DNA of 64,000 bases from an uncultured Saprospiraceae bacterium (lineage in GTDB: Bacteria > Bacteroidota > Bacteroidia > Chitinophagales > Saprospiraceae). Shown here one piece after another: positions 49,020 to 58,849 of the stretch. Where the stretch lies: contig CALLLR010000165.1 of the NCBI GenBank assembly GCA_938008185.1, positions 1-64,000 of the forward strand, written 5' to 3'. Position 1 is the stretch's first letter. Each line of letters starts with the position of its first letter. Position numbers and translations under genes: made by a program. Under the pieces are notes generated by a model. That model had not been told where the DNA came from, did not search any database, and worked only from the letters and a program-made list of their open reading frames with translations.

Positions 49020-50287
49020 TCTCCTTTTACTAAAAGTGGTACCCTTTCGTTGATAAAACCCAGAGATCCTGTGTTATAAAAATCACCCATAATAATATTA
49101 AAAGTACCGATTGATTCTTTAGGCCAATCCGCTTCTAACCCATTCGCTTCCACTCTGCCAATCACCGTGTATGCTCCCGGACTAAAATTAAGACTGGCCA
49201 GGTGACATTGGATATTAAGGTATTCCTTATTTCCATTATAGTACGCTCCCTGATAGGCGCTGTACAAAACAAAAAGGCGATCCCCCCAGGCATTGTGAAT
49301 GGAAAAACCAATATTAATTTTCTTAACGGAGCTGTCATTTACTTTCAGTCTGAAGTTTAAAACCATTTCACCACCACAAAATAGGGTATCTGCCACGCCT
49401 TTCCTCCCCGTGTCAAATGTGAGTTCATCAATCGTTACGCTTTGATTTCCTGAGCGATCAACAATATCACGCGCTTTTTTCTGTTCAACTTCTTCTTCAC
49501 TCTTTAAATAACAATCAAGTACATCGTCAATATCACCCATCAATTCGATGCCTCCATTTTTCATGAGCAGGCCCCGGGTTGAAATGTTTTTAATCGACCC
49601 CATATTGTGACTCACAAATAAAACAGTCCTTCCCGATTCCTGACTGATATTTTGCATTTTTCCGATTGCTTTCTTTTGAAATTCAGCATCACCAACGGCT
49701 AAGACTTCGTCGACAATTAATATTTCCGGATCAAGGTGCGCGGCTACCGCAAATGCGAGGCGAACGTACATTCCTGAAGAATAGCGTTTGACGGGAGTAT
49801 CCAGATATCGCTCTACACCAGAAAAATCAATAATTTCGTCGTATTTGCTTTTGATTTCTTTTTTGGTCATACCGAGAATGGCACCATTGAGAAATATATT
49901 TTCCTTGCCGGTTAACTCAGGGTGAAAACCCGTACCAACTTCCAGCAGGCTGGCAATACGCCCATTGACTTTAATGTTGCCAAGGGTGGGACCAGTTACT
50001 TTAGAAAGTAATTTTAGCAAGGTAGATTTCCCGGCGCCATTTTTACCAATGATCCCCAACACCTCTCCTTCTCTTACCTTAAAATTGATGTCTTTCAATG
50101 CCCAGACATAATCAGCATCTGACTTTTCGCTCCGGACATTTTTTTCACCAATTTTTAGAAAGGGATCTTCGTGGCCTCTTATTTTAGCCCAGCGTCGCTT
50201 GAGGTCATCCTTTAAAGACTGCGTCCCTACGTACCCCAGACGGTATTGCTTGCAAACATTTTCGACTTTTAAAACTATATTGCTCAT
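49010..50287 (-). CDS. wzt: ABC transporter ATP-binding protein, polysaccharide export (Wzt-like with C-terminal extension)
   Basis: Walker A GIIGKNGAGKSTLLKLL, YSSGMYVRLAFAVAAHLDPEILIVDEVLAVGDAEFQKK; about 160-aa C-terminal domain resembling the Wzt carbohydrate-binding domain. Confidence 0.93.
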   Translation of the reverse strand: MSNIVLKVENVCKQYRLGYVGTQSLKDDLKRRWAKIRGHEDPFLKIGEKNVRSEKSDADYVWALKDINFKVREGEVLGIIGKNGAGKSTLLKLLSKVTGPTLGNIKVNGRIASLLEVGTGFHPELTGKENIFLNGAILGMTKKEIKSKYDEIIDFSGVERYLDTPVKRYSSGMYVRLAFAVAAHLDPEILIVDEVLAVGDAEFQKKAIGKMQNISQESGRTVLFVSHNMGSIKNISTRGLLMKNGGIELMGDIDDVLDCYLKSEEEVEQKKARDIVDRSGNQSVTIDELTFDTGRKGVADTLFCGGEMVLNFRLKVNDSSVKKINIGFSIHNAWGDRLFVLYSAYQGAYYNGNKEYLNIQCHLASLNFSPGAYTVIGRVEANGLEADWPKESIGTFNIIMGDFYNTGSLGFINERVPLLVKGEWT

Positions 50288-51204
50288 ACGGTATCCATGA
50301 AATTTTTTTGTACACGATTAAAAACCAACAAACCAAGAAAGAGAACAACAACCGTAAAAATTATACTGTAGCAAAGGTAGCCAAATTGATAAGCTCCTTG
50401 TCCGAGTAGTCCGTATCGAAATGTTTCGATAACGCCAGTCATTGGGTTGGCAAGAATAAAGAATTTATATTTTTCCGGTAGAGAAGAAACAGGGTAAATC
50501 ACCGGACTTCCATACATTAATAGCTGCACCCCGAAAGTGAGCATGTATTGAAAATCCCGATACTTAGTGGTCAGTGAGGAGATAATCATTCCTAAACCCA
50601 ACCCCATTCCAGCCATCAAAACAACCAGTAAAGGGAAAAGTAAAATTTCTTTTCGCATGTAAATTTGAGCTCCATCCACCTTGAAAAAGTACAACCAAAA
50701 GCATAGTAAAAAAATAAACTGCAGCCCGAATTTTATCAGGTTTGAAATAACCACAGATAAAGGCACTATTATTCTGGGGAAATATACTTTTCCAAAAATA
50801 CCGGCATTTGAGGTGAATGTATTCGAGGTCTTGGTAAAACAATCCTGAAAATAATTCCAAAGAGTAATCCCACTCATATAAAATAAAATCAGCGGGAGCC
50901 CATCGGTTGACATTTCTGCGATTCGGCCAAAAAGAATGGTGAAGGCAAAAGTGGCCAGCAAGGGCTGAATAAAAAACCATATCGGACCGAGAATGGATTG
51001 CTTATAAATAGAAACAAAATCTCTTCTTACAAACAGCATCAGCAAATCTCTATAATTCCAGATTTCGTTAAAGTTAATTTCAAACCATCCCACTTTAGGC
51101 TTGATAACTTCGGACCATTTTTGATCAGCCTCCTCTTTTTCTTCGGTAAGCGGAGAAACGATCTTTAGTTCTTGTGCAGTATTCATATTTATGTTCATGC
51201 TCAT
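50284..51204 (-). CDS. wzm: ABC transporter permease, polysaccharide export (Wzm-like)
   Basis: LLMLFVRRDFVSIYKQSILGPIWFFIQPLLATFAFTILFGRIA, YMLTFGVQLLMYGSPVIYPVSSLPEKYKFFILANPMTGVIETFRYGLLG. Confidence 0.95.
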   Translation of the reverse strand: MSMNINMNTAQELKIVSPLTEEKEEADQKWSEVIKPKVGWFEINFNEIWNYRDLLMLFVRRDFVSIYKQSILGPIWFFIQPLLATFAFTILFGRIAEMSTDGLPLILFYMSGITLWNYFQDCFTKTSNTFTSNAGIFGKVYFPRIIVPLSVVISNLIKFGLQFIFLLCFWLYFFKVDGAQIYMRKEILLFPLLVVLMAGMGLGLGMIISSLTTKYRDFQYMLTFGVQLLMYGSPVIYPVSSLPEKYKFFILANPMTGVIETFRYGLLGQGAYQFGYLCYSIIFTVVVLFLGLLVFNRVQKNFMDTV

Positions 51205-51206
51205 AA

Positions 51207-52169
51207 TTAAACCTTTTCAGTAAGTTGACTTTGGTACCACTTAATACTTTCTGTTAATCCTTCTCCAATTGAAACATCAGGATTGTAACCCAGTAGTTTC
51301 CTGGCTTTGGAAATATCTGCCAGGGAATGTTTTACATCACCCAAGCGAGGAGGGCCAAAAACTGGTTGAGCATTCGTCTTTGTTATATGCTTTATCGCTT
51401 TGTACAAAGACAATAAACTAGTACGCTCTCCACAGGCAATATTATAGACTTGATTCCAGGCTTTAGGGTTTTCGGCAAAGAGACTTTTAATATTGGCTTG
51501 CACCACGTTTTTTACGAAAGTAAAATCTCTGCTATGCATCCCGTCTCCATTGATCGTAATGCGTTCATTTAATAGTAGCTTCTTGATAAACAACGGGATA
51601 ACTGCCGCATACGCACCATCCGGGTTTTGCTTTGGACCAAACACGTTAAAGTACCGCAGGCCGATAAACTTCATATCATAAGTATTGGCAAACACGGTGG
51701 CATATAACTCATTGACCAACTTGGTTACTGCATAAGGAGAAAGTGGATTTCCAATTTCCGCTTCTACCTTTGGTAATTTTTTACTATCTCCGTAAGTAGA
51801 AGAAGAACAGGCATGGACGATCTTTTTAATCCCCGCTTCCTTTGCTGCGGTGAAGACATTTAAGGTGCCTGTAATATTAATGTTATTGCTTTTAATCGGG
51901 TCGTTAATGGATCTTGGAACTGACCCAAGTGCTGCCTGATGAGATATGACCGTCATATCCTTACAAGCGTCTAGTATTAAGTCATAATTGCGAATATCTC
52001 CAAGAACAAATTCAAACTTGGGGTGGTCGGTAAATTCTATTATATTCGAAAACTGACCGGTCATTAAATTGTCTAATACTCTAACCACCTCTATTTGTTC
52101 GTTTTCGAGTAAGGCCTTTACTAAATTAGAGCCGATAAACCCAGCTCCTCCGGTTAATAATATTCTCAT
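51207..52169 (-). CDS. NAD-dependent epimerase/dehydratase (WbpP/TviC-like UDP-HexNAc 4-epimerase type)
   Basis: RILLTGGAGFIGSNLVKALLENEQIEVVRVLDNLMTGQFSNI, HQAALGSVPRSINDPIKSNNINITGTLNVFTAAK, RYFNVFGPKQNPDGAYAAVIPLFI. Confidence 0.9.
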   Translation of the reverse strand: MRILLTGGAGFIGSNLVKALLENEQIEVVRVLDNLMTGQFSNIIEFTDHPKFEFVLGDIRNYDLILDACKDMTVISHQAALGSVPRSINDPIKSNNINITGTLNVFTAAKEAGIKKIVHACSSSTYGDSKKLPKVEAEIGNPLSPYAVTKLVNELYATVFANTYDMKFIGLRYFNVFGPKQNPDGAYAAVIPLFIKKLLLNERITINGDGMHSRDFTFVKNVVQANIKSLFAENPKAWNQVYNIACGERTSLLSLYKAIKHITKTNAQPVFGPPRLGDVKHSLADISKARKLLGYNPDVSIGEGLTESIKWYQSQLTEKV

Positions 52170-52198
52170 TGGTTTATAAAATTAATGGTTGATAAAAT

Positions 52199-54610
52199 TT
52201 ATTTCGATTTTGAAATTGTTTTTTTTCTCTGACTTTTTTTCGGCTTTGCTAGTGGTTTATTTACCTTTTCCTCTTTCTTAAATAATTTTTTCCACTTAGG
52301 ATTTTCGTCATCATAGTAACCGTATCCGGAACTATTTCCATAAGCATAGGCGTAACCATAGCGACGCTTCTTTATGCCGTTTAGCACGATAGAGAGATTA
52401 GGAAGTTTATTGGTTTTGTACAATTCGTCTACCAAAGGAATCTGTGAAAAATTTGTTTTCTTATGACGAATGATGAAAACGGAAGCATCAGCGTGTTTGC
52501 TAAGAATGAGTGCATCCGATACCAGCCCTACCGGGGACGTATCTATTAATATCATGTCAAAATGAGTTCGTAAATAATCGAAGAGTGTCTTAGTCCGTTT
52601 TTTGTTAATTAAATGGGTGGGATTGGGAGGTATGGGGCCACTTCCGATGAAAGACAAGTTTTCAAAGCCTTTGACTTTCTTTATCAATTTGGAAGCATGA
52701 ATCTTAGGTTGTGTCAGGTAATTACTAAGTCCTACCTCTGATTTGTCCCCATCTAAATAGGTTGCTAATTTTGGTTTTCGTAAATCGAAACTTAAAAGAA
52801 CTATTTTTTTTCCCGCTAGTGCTAGACTAGCACCGAGATTACATGAGATAAATGTTTTACCATCTCCACTGATACTGGAAGTAAATAAAATCACTTGACT
52901 CTTAGTCTCATTTGGTGTCAAAAATTCCAGATTACTGGTTAAAAGATGAAATGATTCAGTAATAGCTGACCGACTTCCGTCCACCACAACCAATTCATTC
53001 TTTTTAGTAGCCAAACCAATATTTCCTAAAAATGGTGTGTCTGTATATTCTTTAATATCTGTTTCGTTATGAATCGTATTGTCCATAAGGTCAGACACAA
53101 CAATAAATGCAAACGGAATAATCAAACCTATAAAAATCCCCAACATATAAATGAAGTTATAAATCGGAGAAACTAATCCAAGATTGGTTGGTGGGTCAAT
53201 AATTTTTAAATTTATAACTTGAGAAGCAATAGACAAACCCGCTTTTTCTCTACTTTCTAAAAGGTAGGTATAGAGTCCTTCTTTACTGTCTTTAATTCTG
53301 GTCATAGAGAGTAATCTCCGTTGTTGTTGTGGGACGGCATTAAGACTTTCTTTGGCCGGGGTTAATTTTGCATTAAGGTCACCTATTCTATTTCTATTAT
53401 CTTGTAGTAATAAATTTATACTTTCCTTAATATTATTTTTGATACTACTGAGTTGTTGATCCATCAAATTGATATAAGGATTACCGACATCAGCAGATAT
53501 CAGTAACTCCTCACGAGCCAGAATCAAATCGTTATATTGGGTCACCAAAGAGCTGACAATCTCACCGGCTGCTTCCGTAGGAACTGTGAGGAATGCATAG
53601 TCATTCCCTTCCTGATCAAGAAATTTATTTAAATTAATTAGGAAATCTTCTTGCAATCTTAATTGAGTAATTTTTGAATCAGCTGCCTCTATTTCAGTAT
53701 TAATTCGATCTGCAATAACTTCAATACCTAATGGTGCTTGAATACTGTTTTGATAAAATTCTACATTTTGTTCTGCCCGGGATAGTTCTTCCGTAACAAA
53801 AGCCAATCTTTCATCAATAAAGGAAAGAGAATTTCTTGCTGACTCATTATTTTCTTCTACAATGGAGGATCCATAAAATTCAATTAGTCGATTGATAATG
53901 TCAATACCCTTTTTTGGAACAGATTCGGTAAGCGAAAAATTTAAAATTTTGGTTCTTCCTATCGGAAAAATAACCATCTTGTCAGAATAATACTCCGCCA
54001 CTTCTCTCGGGTCCAGGAAATTGATTTTGAGCGCTTCCTGAAAATCTTTTTTCCTCTTTATAACGTAACTTACCGTTTCCAGGTTGACTGTTTCCTCCAA
54101 ACTAAACGGCGCTCCATATTTTTTTATTAACGTATCTTTTTCCGAATGGACACCGATCAAAGAAAAATGCACAGAATCCAGTGGAGCAATTTTGAGTGAT
54201 CTTCCTGCCGCTAATGTTTTATCTCCAAGTACCTCCGCTTTTACCGGACTTTCGTTGTAAAGCTCCGTATCTTTAAATCGGCCAAGCTGAAAATAAGTAA
54301 TATCCAACGTTAGACTCTTTACCACTTCTGCCATTAAAGGGCTGGCTTTCAAAGTAAATATTTCATCATCCAGATTAACGCTCTCGTTAAATCCCATATC
54401 TGCCACGATGGCTTTTCTTCCCAGGTTCTCTTCTTCTTCTTTAATCTTTAAACTTGCTTCAATTTCGTATAATTCAACCTGGAACTTCAGATAAAAATTC
54501 GCAGCCCAAAAACCTGCTCCAGCCAGTAAGACAAACCAAAACCAATTTTTCATTAACTTTTTCAGGAGCTCGGCAGGACGTATATTTATAGCATTTATAT
54601 CTTTTTTCAT
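52199..54610 (-). CDS. wzc: Polysaccharide co-polymerase / BY-type tyrosine kinase (Wzc-like)
   Basis: N- and C-flanking TM segments with coiled-coil periplasmic region; Walker A SSISGDGKTFISCNLGASLALAGKKIVLL; FDMILIDTSPVGLVSDALIL; Tyr-rich tail YGYAYAYGNSSGYGYYDD. Confidence 0.95.
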   Translation of the reverse strand: MKKDINAINIRPAELLKKLMKNWFWFVLLAGAGFWAANFYLKFQVELYEIEASLKIKEEEENLGRKAIVADMGFNESVNLDDEIFTLKASPLMAEVVKSLTLDITYFQLGRFKDTELYNESPVKAEVLGDKTLAAGRSLKIAPLDSVHFSLIGVHSEKDTLIKKYGAPFSLEETVNLETVSYVIKRKKDFQEALKINFLDPREVAEYYSDKMVIFPIGRTKILNFSLTESVPKKGIDIINRLIEFYGSSIVEENNESARNSLSFIDERLAFVTEELSRAEQNVEFYQNSIQAPLGIEVIADRINTEIEAADSKITQLRLQEDFLINLNKFLDQEGNDYAFLTVPTEAAGEIVSSLVTQYNDLILAREELLISADVGNPYINLMDQQLSSIKNNIKESINLLLQDNRNRIGDLNAKLTPAKESLNAVPQQQRRLLSMTRIKDSKEGLYTYLLESREKAGLSIASQVINLKIIDPPTNLGLVSPIYNFIYMLGIFIGLIIPFAFIVVSDLMDNTIHNETDIKEYTDTPFLGNIGLATKKNELVVVDGSRSAITESFHLLTSNLEFLTPNETKSQVILFTSSISGDGKTFISCNLGASLALAGKKIVLLSFDLRKPKLATYLDGDKSEVGLSNYLTQPKIHASKLIKKVKGFENLSFIGSGPIPPNPTHLINKKRTKTLFDYLRTHFDMILIDTSPVGLVSDALILSKHADASVFIIRHKKTNFSQIPLVDELYKTNKLPNLSIVLNGIKKRRYGYAYAYGNSSGYGYYDDENPKWKKLFKKEEKVNKPLAKPKKSQRKKTISKSK

Positions 54611-54670
54611 AGATTTGCTTTTAGACTATTCCGTTAGTAAAATAATGTTTAAGAAGTCGGCATAAATAGT

Positions 54671-55450
54671 TTATAATGTGAATAAAGTAATAGCCAAGGT
54701 AATGGCTGTAACTATAAAAGAACCAAACGCAATATTTCTCGTTACCCGTTCTTGATTCTCGTCAGTAGTTTTAGCCTTGATGGGTTCCAAATAAATAATG
54801 TCATTATTTTGCAAATTGAAATAGGGTGAATTAAAAATACCTGCATCTGTAATGTCAACTCGGGCAAATTCTCTTACCTCATCTTGTTCCCGTATTATTA
54901 AAACGTTCTTCCGATCTCCATAAATAGAAATATCTCCCGCCAAGGCAAGAGCCTCAATTATGTTTACTCTATTGTTAGGTATCTCTAATATACCACTACC
55001 TGCTTCTCCTAAAATGGTAATGTTAAAATTAACCAATCGAACATCTACGACCGGGTTCTTTATAAATCCTTGCTTTAAACGATCAATTAATTTTTCCTCT
55101 ATCTCTTTTTGAGTTAACCCAACAACAGGGAAGGAACCTAAAACTGGAAAGTTAATTATCCCGTCTTCATTGACCAGGTACTCAGGGCTACCAGTTAGCG
55201 CAACTTGTGTTTCAGAGGTACTGCTTACATGATTATTAAATGGACTGGAGGCTCTGGGATCAAAACTGTATACACTAATCGCCAGAATGTCTCCATAGTT
55301 AACGGTTGATGGAACGTATTTCAAAACTTCATAAATACTAGAGTCAGGATAGGTATCCAGATTTTGAAAATAAATTAAATCTTTGTGATGTCGGCAAGAT
55401 GAAAAAAACAAAGAGGCGAGTAAGCATAAAATGAATAGGTAGCGTAGCAT
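54671..55450 (-). CDS. wza: Polysaccharide biosynthesis/export outer-membrane lipoprotein (Wza-like)
   Basis: LFFSSCRHHKDLIYFQNL lipobox; YGDILAISVYSFDPRAS; YLVNEDGIINFPVLGSFPVVGLTQKEIEEKL; C-terminal TM. Confidence 0.93.
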   Translation of the reverse strand: MLRYLFILCLLASLFFSSCRHHKDLIYFQNLDTYPDSSIYEVLKYVPSTVNYGDILAISVYSFDPRASSPFNNHVSSTSETQVALTGSPEYLVNEDGIINFPVLGSFPVVGLTQKEIEEKLIDRLKQGFIKNPVVDVRLVNFNITILGEAGSGILEIPNNRVNIIEALALAGDISIYGDRKNVLIIREQDEVREFARVDITDAGIFNSPYFNLQNNDIIYLEPIKAKTTDENQERVTRNIAFGSFIVTAITLAITLFTL

Positions 55451-55517
55451 ATTTGTTTGTTTTTATGGGTGAAGAATAGTTCCCATTTTAACTGGAAATT
55501 TGTTTGATCTAAATGCC

Positions 55518-56261
55518 TTAAAGGAATTCATTCAGCCAATGTTGATCTTTTAGAATAGCCAGCTTTGGGTCGCTCAGCAATTTTTCCAAAGCCTGCATTT
55601 GATGCTGATTATGAATATCAGATCCAAATGCATGAAACCAACCTTTTTCTAATAAAGTAAATGCTCGCTGCTCTATGGGCTTACCATAATAGCCCGTTAA
55701 GGATAGTAAGTTAAGCTGAAACTGACAACCAACATTTACCAATTTTTCATAGTCATCTGCGGTCAAATACATATACCTTTCTGGATGCGCTAAAATCGGC
55801 TTGTAACCACTAATTTGTATATCAAAAAAATATTCGTACACATTAGGAGGAGGTGCAACAAATGGCATTTCTACCAAAAGATAGTCATTTGCAATAGGCA
55901 ACAATTCTTTATCTGTCAGAAGTTGTTTGAAATGATCATCCAGAAAATACTCCGCGGATAAATCAATTTCTATCTCTAAATCATAAGCGGTAACCGCTTT
56001 TTTTAATTCAATAAATGCATCTATCAATTGCCCTTTTTTATTCGGGTAATATTGCTGATAAATGTGAGAAGTGGCGGTCAAATGACTAAAACCAATATTT
56101 TGAAAACGCTGAATCAGACCAAGAGATTCTTCCATCGTTTTGGGACCATCGTCTACTCCCGGAATAAGATGGGCATGAATATCCCTTCTTAAGGAAAGAT
56201 GAAAATCAGCACTAGTTTTGGGTTTTTTTAAAAAAAAATCTAGTAAAAACTGTATTGGCAT
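55518..56261 (-). CDS. CpsB/YwqE-like tyrosine-protein phosphatase (PHP family)
   Basis: RDIHAHLIPGVDDGPKTMEESLGLI, HLTATSHIYQQYYPN, YKPILAHPERYMYL, HAFGSDIHNQHQMQ. Confidence 0.93.
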   Translation of the reverse strand: MPIQFLLDFFLKKPKTSADFHLSLRRDIHAHLIPGVDDGPKTMEESLGLIQRFQNIGFSHLTATSHIYQQYYPNKKGQLIDAFIELKKAVTAYDLEIEIDLSAEYFLDDHFKQLLTDKELLPIANDYLLVEMPFVAPPPNVYEYFFDIQISGYKPILAHPERYMYLTADDYEKLVNVGCQFQLNLLSLTGYYGKPIEQRAFTLLEKGWFHAFGSDIHNQHQMQALEKLLSDPKLAILKDQHWLNEFL

Positions 56262-56367
56262 AAAATCGCTTAGGATATTTGAGTGGATCGTAAATTAAAT
56301 TTCGTCCGAATTTATTTTACGATGAAGCTGCAGTCATTTTGTATTAACTTTAAATAGCCTCAATGTA

Positions 56368-57504
56368 CTAAAGTCTTATTTTTTGTTTTGGCGGAAGCGG
56401 ACTTACATGATGTTTCCGAGAGAAAGATTTTTTTTGGGATGCACCATATTTTTCAGATAACAATTGCTCGGCCATATCCAAATCATAGTTTTTCTTGAGT
56501 TGATAAATCAAGCGCGAAAACACTATGGCTAATCCCGAAAGCAGAAGCATTTGAACTTCAATCATTATTCCTTGCATCAAACAAGCTGTTATTATAAAAA
56601 ACAGACTTACGGCTATCAGAACACCGGTAGCCCTCATATGCGTGAAGCCCATGTCAATCAACATATGATGCAAGTGCGAACGGTCAGGACGGAAAGGGGA
56701 TTTGCCCTTTACAATTCGGATATAAAACACTCTTACCGTATCAAATAAAGGAATGATCAAAACCGAACAAGCAACAATTGGTGCATTATCAAAAATAATA
56801 GGATTCGTCTGATGTCCCCAAAATTGAACACAAAGAATCGAGACTACTAATCCGATCAAAAGTGATCCTGTATCACCCAAAAATATTTTAGCAGGGGTAA
56901 TGTTATATAGCAAAAAAGCTAGCAATGCTCCAATCAGGGTAAAAGCAATGAGTGCTTCTCCTTCTTGACCTACCCAATAAAACCAACTCCCAAAAAAAGA
57001 AGCTGCTAATAAAGCAATACTAGCCGCCAAACCGTCAATACCATCTATCAGGTTAAAACCATTTACGATGGTCAACATAAAAAGAAGGGTGAAAGCATAA
57101 CTGAGATAAACTGGAAGTTCGTTGATGCCAAATAAGCCAAAAAAGGAATCAATGCTGACACCTGCAAAGTGAATCAACACTATAATTGCTACCATTTGAC
57201 CTGCTATTTTTGTGGAAGGTGATAACGTAACAATATCATCTTTTAAACCCATCATAGTCACTATCAAAGAACCGAAAAGTAAATATCTGATCAAAAGAGA
57301 TATCTCAGCTGTCCAGAAAAAAATACTCAACGTCAAAGCAATAAAAATCGCCAGACCGCCAAGAGAAGGTGTTCTTTTTTTATGCGAACTTCGGTGGTTA
57401 AGTTCATCACATAAATTCTTTTCTGAAGCTATTCGGATAATAGTGGGAATAATATAGAAAACAATACCAAAAGCAGTAAGGGAAGAGGCAATAATTAGAT
57501 ACAT
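56368..57504 (-). CDS. MraY/WecA family undecaprenyl-phosphate glycosyl-1-phosphate transferase (initiating enzyme)
   Basis: HKKRTPSLGGLAIFIAL, MTIVNGFNLIDGIDGLAASIAL, AKIFLGDTGSLLIG, FRPDRSHLHHMLIDMGFTH. Confidence 0.95.
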   Translation of the reverse strand: MYLIIASSLTAFGIVFYIIPTIIRIASEKNLCDELNHRSSHKKRTPSLGGLAIFIALTLSIFFWTAEISLLIRYLLFGSLIVTMMGLKDDIVTLSPSTKIAGQMVAIIVLIHFAGVSIDSFFGLFGINELPVYLSYAFTLLFMLTIVNGFNLIDGIDGLAASIALLAASFFGSWFYWVGQEGEALIAFTLIGALLAFLLYNITPAKIFLGDTGSLLIGLVVSILCVQFWGHQTNPIIFDNAPIVACSVLIIPLFDTVRVFYIRIVKGKSPFRPDRSHLHHMLIDMGFTHMRATGVLIAVSLFFIITACLMQGIMIEVQMLLLSGLAIVFSRLIYQLKKNYDLDMAEQLLSEKYGASQKKSFSRKHHVSPLPPKQKIRL

Positions 57505-57526
57505 GATTGAAGTGGATTTATAAATA

Positions 57527-58849
57527 TTATTTTTTGAAACTCTTAGTCACCCGCAAATCTCGCTCTACGGTTATTCCGTTTACCAAACATTCCATACTAT
57601 CAACGCTAAAAACGGGTAAGCTCAGGGTCGTAGCTATATCCCGTCGCTCTAAATGAGAACTACCAATAAAAATGGCTTGTTGATGATGGATATAGTCGGA
57701 TTTTTTTTCTTTGCGATTTTTGATATGGATGATCTTGTCAAAAATTTTTTCGATACGGAGATCAAATAGTGTATCATAAATATTTTCTGAATAACGAGTC
57801 AAGAGATAAATTCTTATTCCTTCGTTCAGACACTGGAATAAATATTTTATGGCAAGAGTGTTGATTTTGCCATTTAAAAAAATACAATCATCAAAGTCAA
57901 TGTAAACGTGATCGTATTTTATGTCGATCATATAGCGATTCCCTAAAGCATGAGCCATCTCAACATAAATGTCGTTTTGTAAAATTTCGGCAGGAATTCC
58001 TTTTTGGCAGTAATAGCTTAATAACGGTAAATTCACTCCTTGCATTCGGTAGAGCGCCATGGAGTCAGCGATATGAGGAGCAATTTCTAATAACGATAAC
58101 TTATTATTTCGATTTCTTTTTACTTGGAAAAACCAGGCACCCCGAAAGAAAATATGGTCATTTATTTTTTTAGAAATTTCCTGAATTTCAGAATTTTCAA
58201 TAACCATGGTGTTGACGCTGATTCCGTTTGGAATTTGTTTGCATTGTCTGGCACCACTGAATTTCAGGATACCATTGGTATCGGAAAAACAATCGACCGT
58301 GTATTCTTCTCCAGGCAGATACTCCAGAATCATTAGCGTAGGATCCTTTTCTAAATAAAAAATAGCTTCTGATTTATTATTTACGCGATGTGTCCCTTTG
58401 GACTCTTGACCTACATCAGGCTTAAGAAAAAGAGGAAACAAAATATCGTCGTCTAAATCTTCTTTTTTGTAAACCGTTGGAACGGAGATGATTTTTTTAA
58501 AAAATTTGTAAGTCATCGCTTTTGAACGACAGAGTAAAGTAGTATGCGATGGACTTCCAATAACCTTACAAGCCAGCTTATGTTGTGTGTTTGCTAAAGC
58601 AACTACTATCTCATCGTGGGCCGGAAAAATATAATCAATCTTGTAATCCGCTATTATCTCGGAAATGACTTTCAAAAAATCAGGATCATCTACCCCGGGA
58701 ATATTTTCAATATGTTTTTTAAAAACAAATTTGCCATGATCCACAATTGAAGAACCTCCGATTAGTTCAACGTGTTTTATTCCTTCGAATGCTCGCGCGA
58801 TCTCTAGTCCGATGTCGGAACCACACGGAAATACAAAAATAGAATCCAT
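57527..58849 (-). CDS. ATP-grasp domain protein fused to C-terminal HAD-like domain
   Basis: N-terminal IFVFPCGSDIGLEIARAFEGIKHVELIGGSS, ATP-grasp core FPLFLKPDVGQESKGTHRVNNKSEA, MILEYLPGEEYTVDCFSD, LLEIAPHIA; C-terminal HAD blocks HVYIDFDDCIFLNGK and IRIYLLTRYSENI. Confidence 0.75.
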   Translation of the reverse strand: MDSIFVFPCGSDIGLEIARAFEGIKHVELIGGSSIVDHGKFVFKKHIENIPGVDDPDFLKVISEIIADYKIDYIFPAHDEIVVALANTQHKLACKVIGSPSHTTLLCRSKAMTYKFFKKIISVPTVYKKEDLDDDILFPLFLKPDVGQESKGTHRVNNKSEAIFYLEKDPTLMILEYLPGEEYTVDCFSDTNGILKFSGARQCKQIPNGISVNTMVIENSEIQEISKKINDHIFFRGAWFFQVKRNRNNKLSLLEIAPHIADSMALYRMQGVNLPLLSYYCQKGIPAEILQNDIYVEMAHALGNRYMIDIKYDHVYIDFDDCIFLNGKINTLAIKYLFQCLNEGIRIYLLTRYSENIYDTLFDLRIEKIFDKIIHIKNRKEKKSDYIHHQQAIFIGSSHLERRDIATTLSLPVFSVDSMECLVNGITVERDLRVTKSFKK

